Positions 42,739 to 53,133 of a stretch of 64,000 nt of DNA are shown here, in pieces. The stretch is from JBCCOW01 sp038749105. Its GTDB lineage: Bacteria; Planctomycetota; Phycisphaerae; Phycisphaerales; Phycisphaeraceae. Numbering within the stretch: the stretch's first letter is position 1; every line of letters begins with the position of its first letter. The notes under the pieces were generated by a model. That model was not told the DNA's origin. It saw only the letters and a program-made list of their open reading frames with translations, and ran no database searches. The stretch covers positions 1 to 64,000 of the forward strand of contig JBCDIM010000015.1 in the NCBI GenBank assembly GCA_038749105.1, given 5' to 3'. The translations under genes were made by a program, and so were the position numbers.

Positions 42739-43382
42739 ACGCTCCGCGTCTCGATCAGCTGCGCATTACCCCGATCGTTCGCCACCTTCTGCTCCACCAC
42801 TGCGGCGGCATGCCCCGACGCGGCGTGACGCTTGCGCAGCCACGCCTCCGCTCGAGCCCACGGCGTGTCGACCCACCACGACACCGCCGCCAACCCCCGC
42901 AGCTCCGCCCACGGCTGCGTTTCGAGCAAGAGGTAGTTCCCCTCCGCGAGAACGACCCGGCAACCCCTGCTGACGCGGTGCTCCGGCTTCCCGCTGTACA
43001 CCGGCTCCCGGCCCGCGTGCTCGTACGTCGGCAGCTGCCCCGTCCAGCGCGGGGACGCCACCCGACGCACCAGCTCCACATACCCCTGCCCGTCGAACGT
43101 CTCGACCGCGCCCTTCCGCTCCAGCAGGCCCTCACGGATCAGCTCCGGCTCGGGGCGGTGGAAGCCGTCCATGCCCGCGATCGCGGCGTACCCCGGAGTC
43201 GATGCGGTGAGCTGCCGGTAGATCGCCGCCGTGAGCGTGCTCTTGCCGCTGCCCGGGATGCCCGCGACCAAGACCACCACCCGGTCGCCGGCCGGCAACG
43301 CCTTGACCCGCCGCTGCAGCGACACCGCCAGCCCCGCCACGCCCGCCTGATCCAGCACGATGCCGCCTTCCGAAACCACCAC
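42702..43382 (-). CDS. P-loop nucleoside or pantothenate-type kinase
   Basis: A 226-residue kinase of the uridine kinase/CoaA superfamily: Walker A AGIPGSGKST (about 40-49), MDGFHRPEPEL where such kinases bind substrate, and VVLAEGNYLLLETQPW as the Walker B-like strand. It transfers phosphate from ATP to a small hydroxyl substrate, which cannot be specified. It starts with GTG; TAGCAT lies just upstream as a possible -10. Confidence 0.82.
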   Translation of the reverse strand: MVVSEGGIVLDQAGVAGLAVSLQRRVKALPAGDRVVVLVAGIPGSGKSTLTAAIYRQLTASTPGYAAIAGMDGFHRPEPELIREGLLERKGAVETFDGQGYVELVRRVASPRWTGQLPTYEHAGREPVYSGKPEHRVSRGCRVVLAEGNYLLLETQPWAELRGLAAVSWWVDTPWARAEAWLRKRHAASGHAAAVVEQKVANDRGNAQLIETRSVHADVVVRWPAA

Positions 43383-43483
43383 CCCATGCTAATGGCTTCC
43401 GCTAAACTGCTCGGTCCTTCAAACGCACACTGCCCCAACGCCCGACGCCCCGCCCGCACGCCTCCTGCACCCCCATCCCGGCC

Positions 43484-45226
<1,743 letters not shown>

Positions 45227-45262
45227 ACCACACACTCATCCGAGCCCGCTAGTCTGCAGGGC

Positions 45263-46264
45263 ATGAAGACCGCCGTATTCAGCACCAAGCCGTATGACCG
45301 CCGATCGCTCGACGCGGCGAACGCGGCGCTGCCCATACCGCACGGGCTCGAGTTCCTCGAAGCCCGGCTGCACCTCAAGACCGCTGGGCTCGCCGCGGGC
45401 TTTGAGGCGGTCTGCGTGTTCGTCAACGACCATGTTGATCGCCCGGTGATCGAAAGGCTGGCCGAGCTCGGCGTCCGAGCGATCGCAACCCGCAGCGCCG
45501 GGTTCAACCACATCGACATCCAGGCGGCGGACGAGTGTGGCATCCCCGTTGTACGGGTTCCGGCTTACGCCCCCGAGGGCGTGGCCGAACACGCGATCGC
45601 GCTGATGCTCACGCTCAACCGCAAGACCCACCGGGCCTACAACCGGGTCCGCGAGTCCAACTTCGCCCTCAACGGCTTGCTCGGGTTCGACATGCACGGC
45701 AAGACCGCCGGCGTCGTCGGCACCGGGAAGATCGGGGCCGCCGCTGCCCGCATCCTCCTGGGCTTCGGCTGCCGTGTCCTGGCCCACGACCGCTCCCCCC
45801 GCGAAGACCTCATCGCCGCCGGCGTCGAGTTCGTCCCGTTCGACGACCTCGCGGCCCAGGCCGACATCATCACCCTACACTGCCCACTCGTCGAAGCGAC
45901 GCACCACCTGATCAACGCCGACTCCCTCGCCCGGATGAAGGACGGCGTCATGCTGATCAACACCAGCCGGGGGGCGCTGATCGACACCGACGCCGTGATC
46001 GACGCGGTGAAGACCGGCAAGGTCGGCCACCTCGGGCTCGACGTCTACGAGGAGGAGGACGATCTGTTCTTCGAGGACCGCTCGGGCGAGCTGCTGCAGG
46101 ACGACGACTTCGCCCGGCTGCTCACGTTCCCGAACGTGCTCATCACCGGGCACCAGGCGTTCTTAACCGCCGAGGCGTTGCGCCAGATCGCCGAGGTCAC
46201 GCTGAGCAATCTGACCCAGCTCGAGTCTTCGGGCGACTGCGACAACCGGGTCACCGCGGGGTAA
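45263..46264 (+). CDS. D-2-hydroxyacid dehydrogenase, D-lactate type
   Basis: A 333-residue NAD-dependent enzyme. It has RSAGFNHIDIQAADECGIPV, the nucleotide-binding GTGKIGAAAARILLGFGCRV, the catalytic Arg in INTSRGALIDT, Glu in DVYEEEDDLFFED, and His in ITGHQAFLT. The EEE-D-FFED stretch is typical of D-lactate dehydrogenases (LdhA). It interconverts pyruvate and D-lactate. TAGTCT (45250-45255) lies seven bases before the ATG, suggesting a leaderless message. Confidence 0.92.
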   Translation: MKTAVFSTKPYDRRSLDAANAALPIPHGLEFLEARLHLKTAGLAAGFEAVCVFVNDHVDRPVIERLAELGVRAIATRSAGFNHIDIQAADECGIPVVRVPAYAPEGVAEHAIALMLTLNRKTHRAYNRVRESNFALNGLLGFDMHGKTAGVVGTGKIGAAAARILLGFGCRVLAHDRSPREDLIAAGVEFVPFDDLAAQADIITLHCPLVEATHHLINADSLARMKDGVMLINTSRGALIDTDAVIDAVKTGKVGHLGLDVYEEEDDLFFEDRSGELLQDDDFARLLTFPNVLITGHQAFLTAEALRQIAEVTLSNLTQLESSGDCDNRVTAG

Positions 46265-46283
46265 TTCGCGTCGTCGTTATGCA

Positions 46284-47285
46284 TCAGCCGAGCCCGACGG
46301 TGTCGTCGAGCGGAGCGGTGTGGTGGGCGACCAGCTCGGCGAGGAGCCTGCGGGCACGGTCCGGGGCATCGACGACCGCCAGCATCAGGTCCTCGAGCCG
46401 ATCAGGCTCGAGCTTGGCGATCTCCATGAGATAGATCGCCGGCGGCGGGTCGGGCTCGACCAGCGCGATCAGACGACGCACCAGCTCGGGGCCCGCCTGC
46501 ATCATCCAGATCTCGTGCTCGATGTGGTCCACCGCAGCGATGACCGCGGTATACACCTGGTCGTCGAGCCGATTGAGGCCATGCAGGCAGACGAGCTCGG
46601 CCACGCCCTTGATCAGCTCGTGAACCAGCAGCGGCCAGGTCCAGGCCCGCGCGTGCACACCGAGCCGGCCGTCGGGCAGACGGACGACCCCGGACCAGCC
46701 CACGCCGCTGTGCCGCATGAGTCGGCCCTGCCACGTCTCGGGTTCGCGGACGCCGTCGATCTCGGGCTCAAACGCGTACTCGGCGATCAACAGATCGGGG
46801 TCGATCCCCCAGACCCGGTGGGTCGCCAGGCGGGCGGTTTCCGCCAACCGATCGTGGTGGGTGCGTTCGGCCCAGACGGTCCGGCCGAGCCGCCAGAACG
46901 CACCGATCTCCGAGACGACCAGCCAGGGCGGCAGGGCCGTCCGCCATGACGCCCGCTTGACCCGCCTGCGCTCGGCGGCCCGCAGCTCGGGGCCGCATCC
47001 CCGCAGCAGCGCGTTTGAATAGAACGGGTGGGTCGTCCGCCGGGTCGACCGCCAGAAGCTCCGCTGCGATTGTTGCAGCAGGAAGTTAGACCCGACGTGC
47101 TGCGTGAGATCAATGCCCGCGGTCAAGCGGTTGAACCGCCGGGTAATGCCTGGGCTGATGTGCTCAAGCTCACGCCGTACCAGCCGATGGGCGGTTGAAC
47201 CGGCGTAGACGGCGAAACCCTGGATCAGCAGGTTAAGCGTCAGCCGCTTGTTGATCTGCCTCTGGATGAGCGGGTCGGGGTGCAT
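46284..47285 (-). CDS. Hypothetical protein of about 333 residues
   Basis: From the ATG at 47285 the protein begins MHPDPLIQRQINKRLTLNLLIQGFAVYAGSTAHRL, a basic amphipathic region, and continues as a mostly helical, Arg/Leu-rich chain with VRLPDGRLGVHARAWTWPLLVHELIKGVAELVCLHGL near the middle. HELIKG superficially recalls a metalloprotease HExxH but lacks the second His. No family recognised. It is convergent with the 2-hydroxyacid dehydrogenase gene. Confidence 0.75.
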   Translation of the reverse strand: MHPDPLIQRQINKRLTLNLLIQGFAVYAGSTAHRLVRRELEHISPGITRRFNRLTAGIDLTQHVGSNFLLQQSQRSFWRSTRRTTHPFYSNALLRGCGPELRAAERRRVKRASWRTALPPWLVVSEIGAFWRLGRTVWAERTHHDRLAETARLATHRVWGIDPDLLIAEYAFEPEIDGVREPETWQGRLMRHSGVGWSGVVRLPDGRLGVHARAWTWPLLVHELIKGVAELVCLHGLNRLDDQVYTAVIAAVDHIEHEIWMMQAGPELVRRLIALVEPDPPPAIYLMEIAKLEPDRLEDLMLAVVDAPDRARRLLAELVAHHTAPLDDTVGLG

Positions 47286-47499
47286 AGCGGGTCTGGCGGT
47301 GGGGCGTTGAATGCCGGCAGGCCTTGGGCGGTGGCATGGGCCGGTGTTCGGGCCAGTCGGGGTCGAACGGGTCGGGCCGGGGCGTCTGGGCCGGCTCGCG
47401 CTGGGGCGCGGGGGCCGGCGTGGGCTCGGGCTCGGCAGGCTTGGTCGGAGTAGGGCTCGGCGCCGGCGGCGCGTCGGGACCGGAAGTGGTGAATGGCAT
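47233..47499 (-). CDS. Small Pro-rich protein overlapping the next gene
   Basis: An 88-residue frame starting MPFTTSGPDAPPAPSPTP, with strong G/C at third codon positions over its unshared part, overlapping the start of the gene at 47285 by 53 bp. It is almost entirely disordered Pro/Ala/Glu-rich sequence ending in His/Gln/Ala-rich residues. Codon use argues for translation, but there is no domain and the frame could be chance in GC-rich DNA. Confidence 0.4.
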   Translation of the reverse strand: MPFTTSGPDAPPAPSPTPTKPAEPEPTPAPAPQREPAQTPRPDPFDPDWPEHRPMPPPKACRHSTPHRQTRYAPRPAHPEADQQAADA

Positions 47500-47575
47500 G
47501 GTCCGAAGATAACGTGTCGCACGGGTCACGGAACAGCAGAACCTCAACGCCCGGCGTTCGGCCTCTGGCGGAGCT

Positions 47576-47965
47576 CTACTCCGAGACGATGGATGCCATC
47601 ACGACCGGGCTGTCAAAAGGCAGCCCTTGGCTCTTAAGCAGGTCGTGGACCTGCCGTTCAACGGTGCTCAGCTGCATGCCAGCGCACCGGATTACGCCAA
47701 GGTGCTCGAAGTGAGCAGTGCCATCGGCCCCAACGACCACGCGGGTCGTGTACTCCGAATCGATCGTGAGCACATCCACGATCTGGATCTCGATCGTCTG
47801 GCCGATCCTGATGAACTGCAAGCACGCCTCAACCCCGCCGGACTCGGCGTCGGCCAGCGCGTCCTCCATTTCCTCAACGACGGACTGCGGTTCCGCGGCG
47901 GTGCGGTCCATCGTGCAACCGGCCTGCACAGAGACAAAGACTATGGGTATCGCTAGCCAACGCAT
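47576..47965 (-). CDS. Short lipoprotein with a polysaccharide-export-like domain
   Basis: A 129-residue protein from the ATG at 47965 with a lipoprotein signal (VQAGC). The mature part (QTIEIQIVDVLTIDSEYTTRVVVGADGTAHFEHLGVIRCAGMQLSTVERQVHDLL) follows the pattern of the Wza-type export domain: a strand pair, then D-G-x-hydrophobic-L-G, and a helix. Full exporters are longer and add SLBB domains, which are missing. No capsule genes are nearby. Outer-membrane anchored. Confidence 0.68.
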   Translation of the reverse strand: MRWLAIPIVFVSVQAGCTMDRTAAEPQSVVEEMEDALADAESGGVEACLQFIRIGQTIEIQIVDVLTIDSEYTTRVVVGADGTAHFEHLGVIRCAGMQLSTVERQVHDLLKSQGLPFDSPVVMASIVSE

Positions 47966-48027
47966 TACACACCACGCGAAGAGGTCGTCGCTTTTTATTG
48001 CCCCTCGGATATGAGGCATGGTGGGAT

Positions 48028-49230
48028 TCAGCCCGCGACGGCGTCGAGCTGGAGGACCTGATCGTCGGCGTGGTAGGAGGAGCGGACGAGCGGGCCGGAC
48101 TCGCAGTGGCGGAAGCCGGCGGCCTCGGCGGCCTGCTTGTAGGCGACGAACTGGGCGGGGGTGACCCAGTGCGAGATCGGCAGGTGGCGGGCGGTCGGCT
48201 GGAGGTACTGCCCGATCGTGAGGATGTCGCAAGACGGGTGGACGCCGGGGTAGGTCGCGTTGGGATAGGCGACCTCGGCGATGCGGCCGGACTGATCGCC
48301 GGCGGCGGCGGGGCGGTCGTGCAGCCAATACGGGTTGGCGGACTGCTCGACGAGATGGCCGCCGCGGCGGAGTTTTTCGCCGAGTGCGGGCTTGGTCTTG
48401 CCGGTGACCGAGCGTTCGAGCGTCGCGCCTTCGGGCAGGTGCCGGTTGGGGTCGGGGGGCATGAAGGCGTCGCGGTTGGTGTCGGGGCGGTCGGCGTTGA
48501 CGCCGGCGACGTGCGTGCCGTTCTGGACGTCTTCGATGAGCTGGTGGACCTCTTCTTCGCGTTCGCCGATGCCGACCATGATGCCGGTCTTGACGGTGAG
48601 GCCCTGTTCCTTGGCCCGGCGGAGCAGCTCGATGGAGCGTTCGTAGATCGCCTGGGGGCGGACGGCTTTGTACAGCCGGGGGACCGACTCGAGGTTGTGG
48701 TTGAGGATCTCGGGGCGTTCGTCGAGGACCAGCTGGAGGGCGTCCCAGTCGCCGCAGAAGTCGGGGATCAGGACCTCGACGTTGGTCATCGGCGAGTGCC
48801 GACGGATCTCCCGGATCGTCTCGGCCCAGACCTCAGCCCCGCCGTCGGGTAGCTCGTCGCGGTTCACAGAGGTGATGACCAGGTGCTTGAGGTTCATCAG
48901 CGCCGCCGCCTCGCCGACGCGTCTCGGCTCGTCGAGGTCGTATTCGGGGGGCTTGCCGGTCTTGATGTGGCAGAAACCGCAGGCCCGGGTGCAGACGTCG
49001 CCCAGGATCATCATGGTGGCGGTGCCGCGTTCCCAGCACTCGCCCATGTTGGGGCACTTGGCGGACTCGCAGACGGTGTGCAGCTGGTACTTGTCGACGA
49101 GCTGACGGGTATCTCGGAAGCCGGGGCCGGCGGGCAGCTTCGCCCGGAGCCAGTTGGGCTTCTTGCGTTTGATGAACGCATTGGGCTCCACGGCGTTGCC
49201 GAGGACCATGTCTGAGAGGGAGACCGCCAT
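48028..49230 (-). CDS. lipA: Lipoyl synthase with a 95-residue insertion
   Basis: A 400-residue radical SAM enzyme; usual length is near 300-320. The auxiliary cluster cysteines are C54, C59 and C65 (CESAKCPNMGEC) and the SAM cluster C80, C84 and C87 (CTRACGFC). It inserts sulfur at C6 and C8 of protein-bound octanoyl groups. Residues about 237-332 form an insertion between the helix EREEEVHQLIEDV and the conserved CDILTIGQYLQPT, where most homologues have only a few residues. TATACT (minus strand 49244-49239) lies eight bases before the ATG. Confidence 0.94.
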   Translation of the reverse strand: MAVSLSDMVLGNAVEPNAFIKRKKPNWLRAKLPAGPGFRDTRQLVDKYQLHTVCESAKCPNMGECWERGTATMMILGDVCTRACGFCHIKTGKPPEYDLDEPRRVGEAAALMNLKHLVITSVNRDELPDGGAEVWAETIREIRRHSPMTNVEVLIPDFCGDWDALQLVLDERPEILNHNLESVPRLYKAVRPQAIYERSIELLRRAKEQGLTVKTGIMVGIGEREEEVHQLIEDVQNGTHVAGVNADRPDTNRDAFMPPDPNRHLPEGATLERSVTGKTKPALGEKLRRGGHLVEQSANPYWLHDRPAAAGDQSGRIAEVAYPNATYPGVHPSCDILTIGQYLQPTARHLPISHWVTPAQFVAYKQAAEAAGFRHCESGPLVRSSYHADDQVLQLDAVAG

Positions 49231-49305
49231 GAGGCAGAAGTATAGCGCAAAGCTGCGGTCAGACGAATCCGAGCAGCGGGCGGGGGCTAGATTCCTGTTA
49301 CGGGT

Positions 49306-49638
49306 TTAGGCCGGGGTCACTTCAACGAAGCGGGCGACGCTGGCGAGGTCGCGGAGGACGTCGGCGGTGGCCTTGAGGCTGCCGGTGGTGCCGGCGGTGG
49401 CGGAGGCGGAGGCGATCTTGACCTGGCGGTGTTCCCAGATGCGGAGCCGGCCACCGCGAACGGTGAGTTTCTCGTTCTTGCGGCGGGACTTCTGGAGTCG
49501 CTTCTGCTCGGCGGCGACCGCGGGGTCCTTGTGGAGGATGCGGACGAGGGTCTTCTCGGCGGCGGCATTGGTGGGGGTCTTGGTGATGGTGACCTTGACG
49601 TCGGTGCCGGGGGTGATGTCGGTGAGGGTAGCGGTCAT
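49306..49638 (-). CDS. Small basic hypothetical protein
   Basis: A 110-residue protein from the ATG at 49638. It begins MTATLTDITPGTDVKVTITK and contains KTLVRILHKDP and a Lys/Arg-rich patch RLQKSRRKNEKLTVRGGRLRIWEHRQ, followed by helices (SLKATADVLRDLASVARFVEV). The basic, compact nature suggests binding to nucleic acid or ribosome, but I recognise no family. Divergent with the aminotransferase gene by 64 bp. Confidence 0.7.
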   Translation of the reverse strand: MTATLTDITPGTDVKVTITKTPTNAAAEKTLVRILHKDPAVAAEQKRLQKSRRKNEKLTVRGGRLRIWEHRQVKIASASATAGTTGSLKATADVLRDLASVARFVEVTPA

Positions 49639-49702
49639 GGCAATAGGGGGTACGAGTGGGGGTGGGGTCAAATCTGCCGAGCCGAGTAGTATGCTCGGCC
49701 TC

Positions 49703-50641
49703 ATGGCTGATGTCAATGCAGAACCGAGCTGGGACGTGTTTCTCAACGGGTCGTTTGTGGCCCCGGAGCGGGCGGCGGTCTCGGTGTTGGACGCGGGGTT
49801 TCAGCACGCGATCGGGGTCTTTGCGACCTTCTCGGTCTACCGGGGCGTCGCGTTCCGGCTGCGGCAGCATCTGGAGCTCATGGCGGCGTCGGCGGTGCAG
49901 CTGGGGCTGGCCCGTGAGATGCAGGTGGAGCCGTTGGCGGAGGCGGCGCGGGCGACGATCGCGCACAACCGGCTCGCGTCGCTCGAACGGGCACGGCTGC
50001 GGGTCACGGTGACGCCGGGGGCCGTGTCGATGCTGCGGGGCGAGGGCGGGTCAGCGCCGGCCCAGACCGTGTGCATCGTCCCGGAGCCCGCGGTGGTGTA
50101 CGACCCGTCCTACTTCGAGCAGGGGATTACAGCCCTGTTCTACAAGCAGGCGGCAAACCCCTTCGACGACCTGGCGGGGCACAAGACGCTGGCGTATTGG
50201 GGCCGGCTGCGGTCGTTGCGTCAGGCGGCGGCGATGGACGCGGGCGAGGCGATCTGGCTGTCGGTGACCAACCATGCGACGTGTGGGGCGATCAGCAACG
50301 TGATCCTGGTGAAGGACGGGGGGTTGGTGACGCCGTTGGCACGGGGCGAGACGGAGGCGGACGCGCTGCCGTCGCCGGTCCGGCCGGGCGTGACGCGGGC
50401 GGCGGTGCTGGAGCTGGCCGAGGAGGCGGGGCTGGGGGTGACAAAGAAGCTGGTCACCGTGGAGGAGGTGCTGGAGGCGGACGAGGTGATGCTGACGAAC
50501 GCGGGCTGGGGGGTGCTGCCGGTGAGCCGGGTGGAGCAGCGGGAGATCGGCAGCGGCGGGGCGGGGCCGGTGACGACTGGGCTGCGTGACGCGCTGCTGG
50601 GGATGATCGAGCGGGAGACGGCCGCGGGTGCGGCGGGGTAA
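49703..50641 (+). CDS. Class IV PLP aminotransferase
   Basis: A 312-residue protein of the branched-chain aminotransferase / D-amino-acid aminotransferase / aminodeoxychorismate lyase fold. It has NGSFVAPERAAVSVLDAGFQHAIGVFATF, the PLP lysine in GHKTLAYW, and a C-terminal phosphate-binding region with TNAGWGVLPV. The specific reaction cannot be chosen from motifs. TATGCT (49690-49695) lies seven bases before the ATG, so its mRNA may be leaderless. Confidence 0.85.
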   Translation: MADVNAEPSWDVFLNGSFVAPERAAVSVLDAGFQHAIGVFATFSVYRGVAFRLRQHLELMAASAVQLGLAREMQVEPLAEAARATIAHNRLASLERARLRVTVTPGAVSMLRGEGGSAPAQTVCIVPEPAVVYDPSYFEQGITALFYKQAANPFDDLAGHKTLAYWGRLRSLRQAAAMDAGEAIWLSVTNHATCGAISNVILVKDGGLVTPLARGETEADALPSPVRPGVTRAAVLELAEEAGLGVTKKLVTVEEVLEADEVMLTNAGWGVLPVSRVEQREIGSGGAGPVTTGLRDALLGMIERETAAGAAG

Positions 50642-50662
50642 GCCGGCCTTACCGGGGCCGGT

Positions 50663-51277
50663 TCAGGAGCGGTTCTGCGACCGCTCGCGGCGGGACCGGA
50701 AGTATTCACCCATCATGGCTTGTTCCTGCGGGTTGCCGTTGCTGAACTGGTCCTCGATGCGATCCCGCAGGGCGTTACGCCTTGTGGCGCGGTCGGCCTC
50801 GCGCTGCTCTTCGGTGCGGGTGTCGTCGGGACGCTGCGGCCGGCCTTCACCGGGCGGGCCGCCACGCCGGCCGCCACGCTGCTCTTGCTCGGCCAGGTGA
50901 CGATCCATGATCGCGTCACGCTGATCGGCCGGGGCCTCCCACCACTCCCGGATGCGGGCGATCATCTCGGCACGCCGCGCTTCACCCGCAGCGTCCCGGA
51001 ACGCGGGGTCTTCACGCATCTGCTCGCGGACCGCTTGCCGCTGCTCTTCGGGCAGCTCCCGCACCAGCTGCACGAACCGCTCCTGGTAGGCCCGTTTACG
51101 CTCGTCGGGCAGCCGGTCGTAGCGGGCGGAGGTCATCACCACGCGGGCCTCCTCGATCGTGTCCGGCATCGCGGGCGGGCTGACATACCAGAAGTAGTAA
51201 CCGGCCCCCGCCAGGCTGGTGATCGCCAGCGCGATCAGCGTCCCGGCAAGCATGCGTTTGCGGATCAGCGGGGTCAT
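50663..51277 (-). CDS. Membrane-anchored charged helical protein
   Basis: A 204-residue protein with one N-terminal membrane helix (about 9-31, MLAGTLIALAITSLAGAGYYFWYV) and a long Arg/Glu/Gln-rich helical part. It includes low-complexity GGRRGGPPGEGRPQRPDD near 145-160. The composition resembles the envelope protein encoded at 36991-37833. It follows the pseudopilin gene by 45 bp on the same strand. Function unknown. Confidence 0.7.
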   Translation of the reverse strand: MTPLIRKRMLAGTLIALAITSLAGAGYYFWYVSPPAMPDTIEEARVVMTSARYDRLPDERKRAYQERFVQLVRELPEEQRQAVREQMREDPAFRDAAGEARRAEMIARIREWWEAPADQRDAIMDRHLAEQEQRGGRRGGPPGEGRPQRPDDTRTEEQREADRATRRNALRDRIEDQFSNGNPQEQAMMGEYFRSRRERSQNRS

Positions 51278-51322
51278 GCGGAGTCTCCGGGGGGGGTTAA
51301 GCGAAGGACCGACGTGTGCGGT

Positions 51323-51931
51323 TTACTCGGAGTCGCCCTGGTCTTGGCGATCGCCGACGTCGCCGGTACGGACCGAGCCGTCGGCGTAGAGGATGTTGCG
51401 GGAGAGGTGGAAGAACGGGACCTCAATGGCCGTCCCATCGTTGAGGTCGAACGGCGTGGTCGAGCCGTCGAAGTCGCGGAGGACGGGCAGCTCGGATTCG
51501 GTGAACTGCAGCCGGCGGACGAAGAAGGTCTGGGACAGGTCCCGGCCGCCCAGGCCGCTGGTGTAGGTGTAGCTCATCGGGACCGGCGTGGTGATCGGGG
51601 CGACCCACGCGTCGGCGGGGCAGGCGTAGACACGGGCCTCGTCGTCGTTGCGGTAGGCGATGTAGCCGTCGAGCGTCTCGGGCAGGGTCGGGTCGGTCGC
51701 GAAGCTGCTCACGAACGGGTCGGGCATGTAGCGGGCACGGGGGTACTGGTTGTCGAAGTCTTCCCGGTAGCTGCCCAGGGCGATGCCGACCTGCCGGAGG
51801 TTCGAGAGGCAGCCGGCGGCCTGGGCCCGGGTACGGGCGGCGGAGAGCACCGGCAGGAGGATGCCGATCAGCAGGGCGATGATCGAGATCACCACCAGGA
51901 GTTCGATAAGGGTGAAGGCTCGGGGTTTCAT
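51323..51931 (-). CDS. Type IV pseudopilin, H-X9-DG class
   Basis: A 202-residue pseudopilin: MKPRAFTLIELLVVISIIALLIGILLP is a prepilin leader and N-terminal helix, with cleavage before Phe6. Later come a conserved CLSNLRQVGIALGSY and, at the end, HLSRNILYADGSV, the family's DG box. It would be processed by the prepilin peptidase encoded at 54623-55861 and assembled into a type II secretion or pilus-like structure. Planctomycetes encode many such proteins. Confidence 0.9.
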   Translation of the reverse strand: MKPRAFTLIELLVVISIIALLIGILLPVLSAARTRAQAAGCLSNLRQVGIALGSYREDFDNQYPRARYMPDPFVSSFATDPTLPETLDGYIAYRNDDEARVYACPADAWVAPITTPVPMSYTYTSGLGGRDLSQTFFVRRLQFTESELPVLRDFDGSTTPFDLNDGTAIEVPFFHLSRNILYADGSVRTGDVGDRQDQGDSE

Positions 51932-52000
51932 GCGTCGAGCAGGACAACGCGGGAGCTAGGCTGACATTGCGTGATGATTTTGGATGTTCGGCAGATCGCA

Positions 52001-53110
52001 TCAGACGGATTCAAACCGGCACACCAGGTCGAACAGCTCCGCACCCCCCAGCGCGTCGGCCACCCCCAGGTCCTTGATCATCGCCAGCTTCAGGCAGTCA
52101 CACGACAGCCGGGCGTCGAAGTTCGACTCCAGCCCACGCCCCATGCCTTCGAGCACGACCAGATCGACGCCGTGCTCCGACACCGTCGCCGCAAGGGCCG
52201 GGCTGACCCGCGACAGGTCGATCAGCGGTGCCCAGTTGCCCGACGGGACCAGGTGGAGCCGCCGCTCGCTCCGGGCCTGGGCGATCAGCGGATCGAGGCC
52301 CGCGGCAGTTTCGATCAGCGTTTCGAGTTCGTCGTGCGTGACGTCGTTCAGCGACGGCTCGGTGTTCGCCGTCAGGATCACCTCCGTGCCCCGGCTCAGC
52401 AGGAACCGCGCCAGCGGCAGCATGCCGAGCGTGATGTCCGGTCCCGCGTTGTCCACAAACAGGCAGGCGCAGCGGTAGGGGGGTAGGCCGGTCGACCCGA
52501 CACGTTCGAGCCATTGATCGGCGTCATCGATGAACCACGGCCGAGGCTTGAGCTTGGCCCGCACCGCGTCGAAGTCGACCCGTTTGTCGGTGAACATGTC
52601 GATCGTCTTGGTCGCGCCCAGGTCGTAGATGTTCCCGGCGAACACGCCCTGAAGGACGGCCAACGCCCGCTCCGAATCGGGCAGCGCATCCAGAGCCGCC
52701 AGCACGCCGGGCAGACGCTCCAACGCCTGATCGTTCTCCGCTTGCTTCGCCAACCGGTACGGGTCAGCAATCCCGGCCGCACGCAGGGCATGCTCACGCG
52801 CGTGACAGATCTCCAGGATCGTCAGCGAAGCGAGCGGCTCGGCGGGCGCATCGATCCCGTCGAGGTAAGCGAAGAACCCGTCACGAGCATCCGCGATCGC
52901 CGCGCTCGCATCGACCCCGCGGTCCTCCGCCTCACGCCCCGCCTCGAGCAGCAGCTTGTGGAAGTGGTCCCGGAACAGGTCCAGCCAATACGCACGCCGG
53001 TCCGGGTACTGCGCAAGATCGAAGGTGCACGCCCGGTACCCCGACGTGTCGGCGAGCAGCGGGAATACTGCGGAGTCGTCGCGCTCGGTCGCCGGCGGCA
53101 TCGAGCCCAT
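52001..53110 (-). CDS. DUF89/ARMT1-like damage-control phosphatase
   Basis: A 369-residue protein of the DUF89 family: an N-terminal helical part, then LFVDNAGPDI, ILTANTEPSLNDVTHDELE and VVLEGMGRGLESNFDA, which carry the metal-binding Asp and Asn residues. Related enzymes hydrolyse damaged phosphometabolites, such as oxidised phosphopantetheine, and the GMGR motif matches the domain fused to eukaryotic pantothenate kinase 4. It lies 23 bp after hisH on the same strand and is probably co-transcribed. Confidence 0.85.
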   Translation of the reverse strand: MGSMPPATERDDSAVFPLLADTSGYRACTFDLAQYPDRRAYWLDLFRDHFHKLLLEAGREAEDRGVDASAAIADARDGFFAYLDGIDAPAEPLASLTILEICHAREHALRAAGIADPYRLAKQAENDQALERLPGVLAALDALPDSERALAVLQGVFAGNIYDLGATKTIDMFTDKRVDFDAVRAKLKPRPWFIDDADQWLERVGSTGLPPYRCACLFVDNAGPDITLGMLPLARFLLSRGTEVILTANTEPSLNDVTHDELETLIETAAGLDPLIAQARSERRLHLVPSGNWAPLIDLSRVSPALAATVSEHGVDLVVLEGMGRGLESNFDARLSCDCLKLAMIKDLGVADALGGAELFDLVCRFESV

Positions 53111-53133
53111 ACCCGTCTTCCCTTCTGGCGTCT

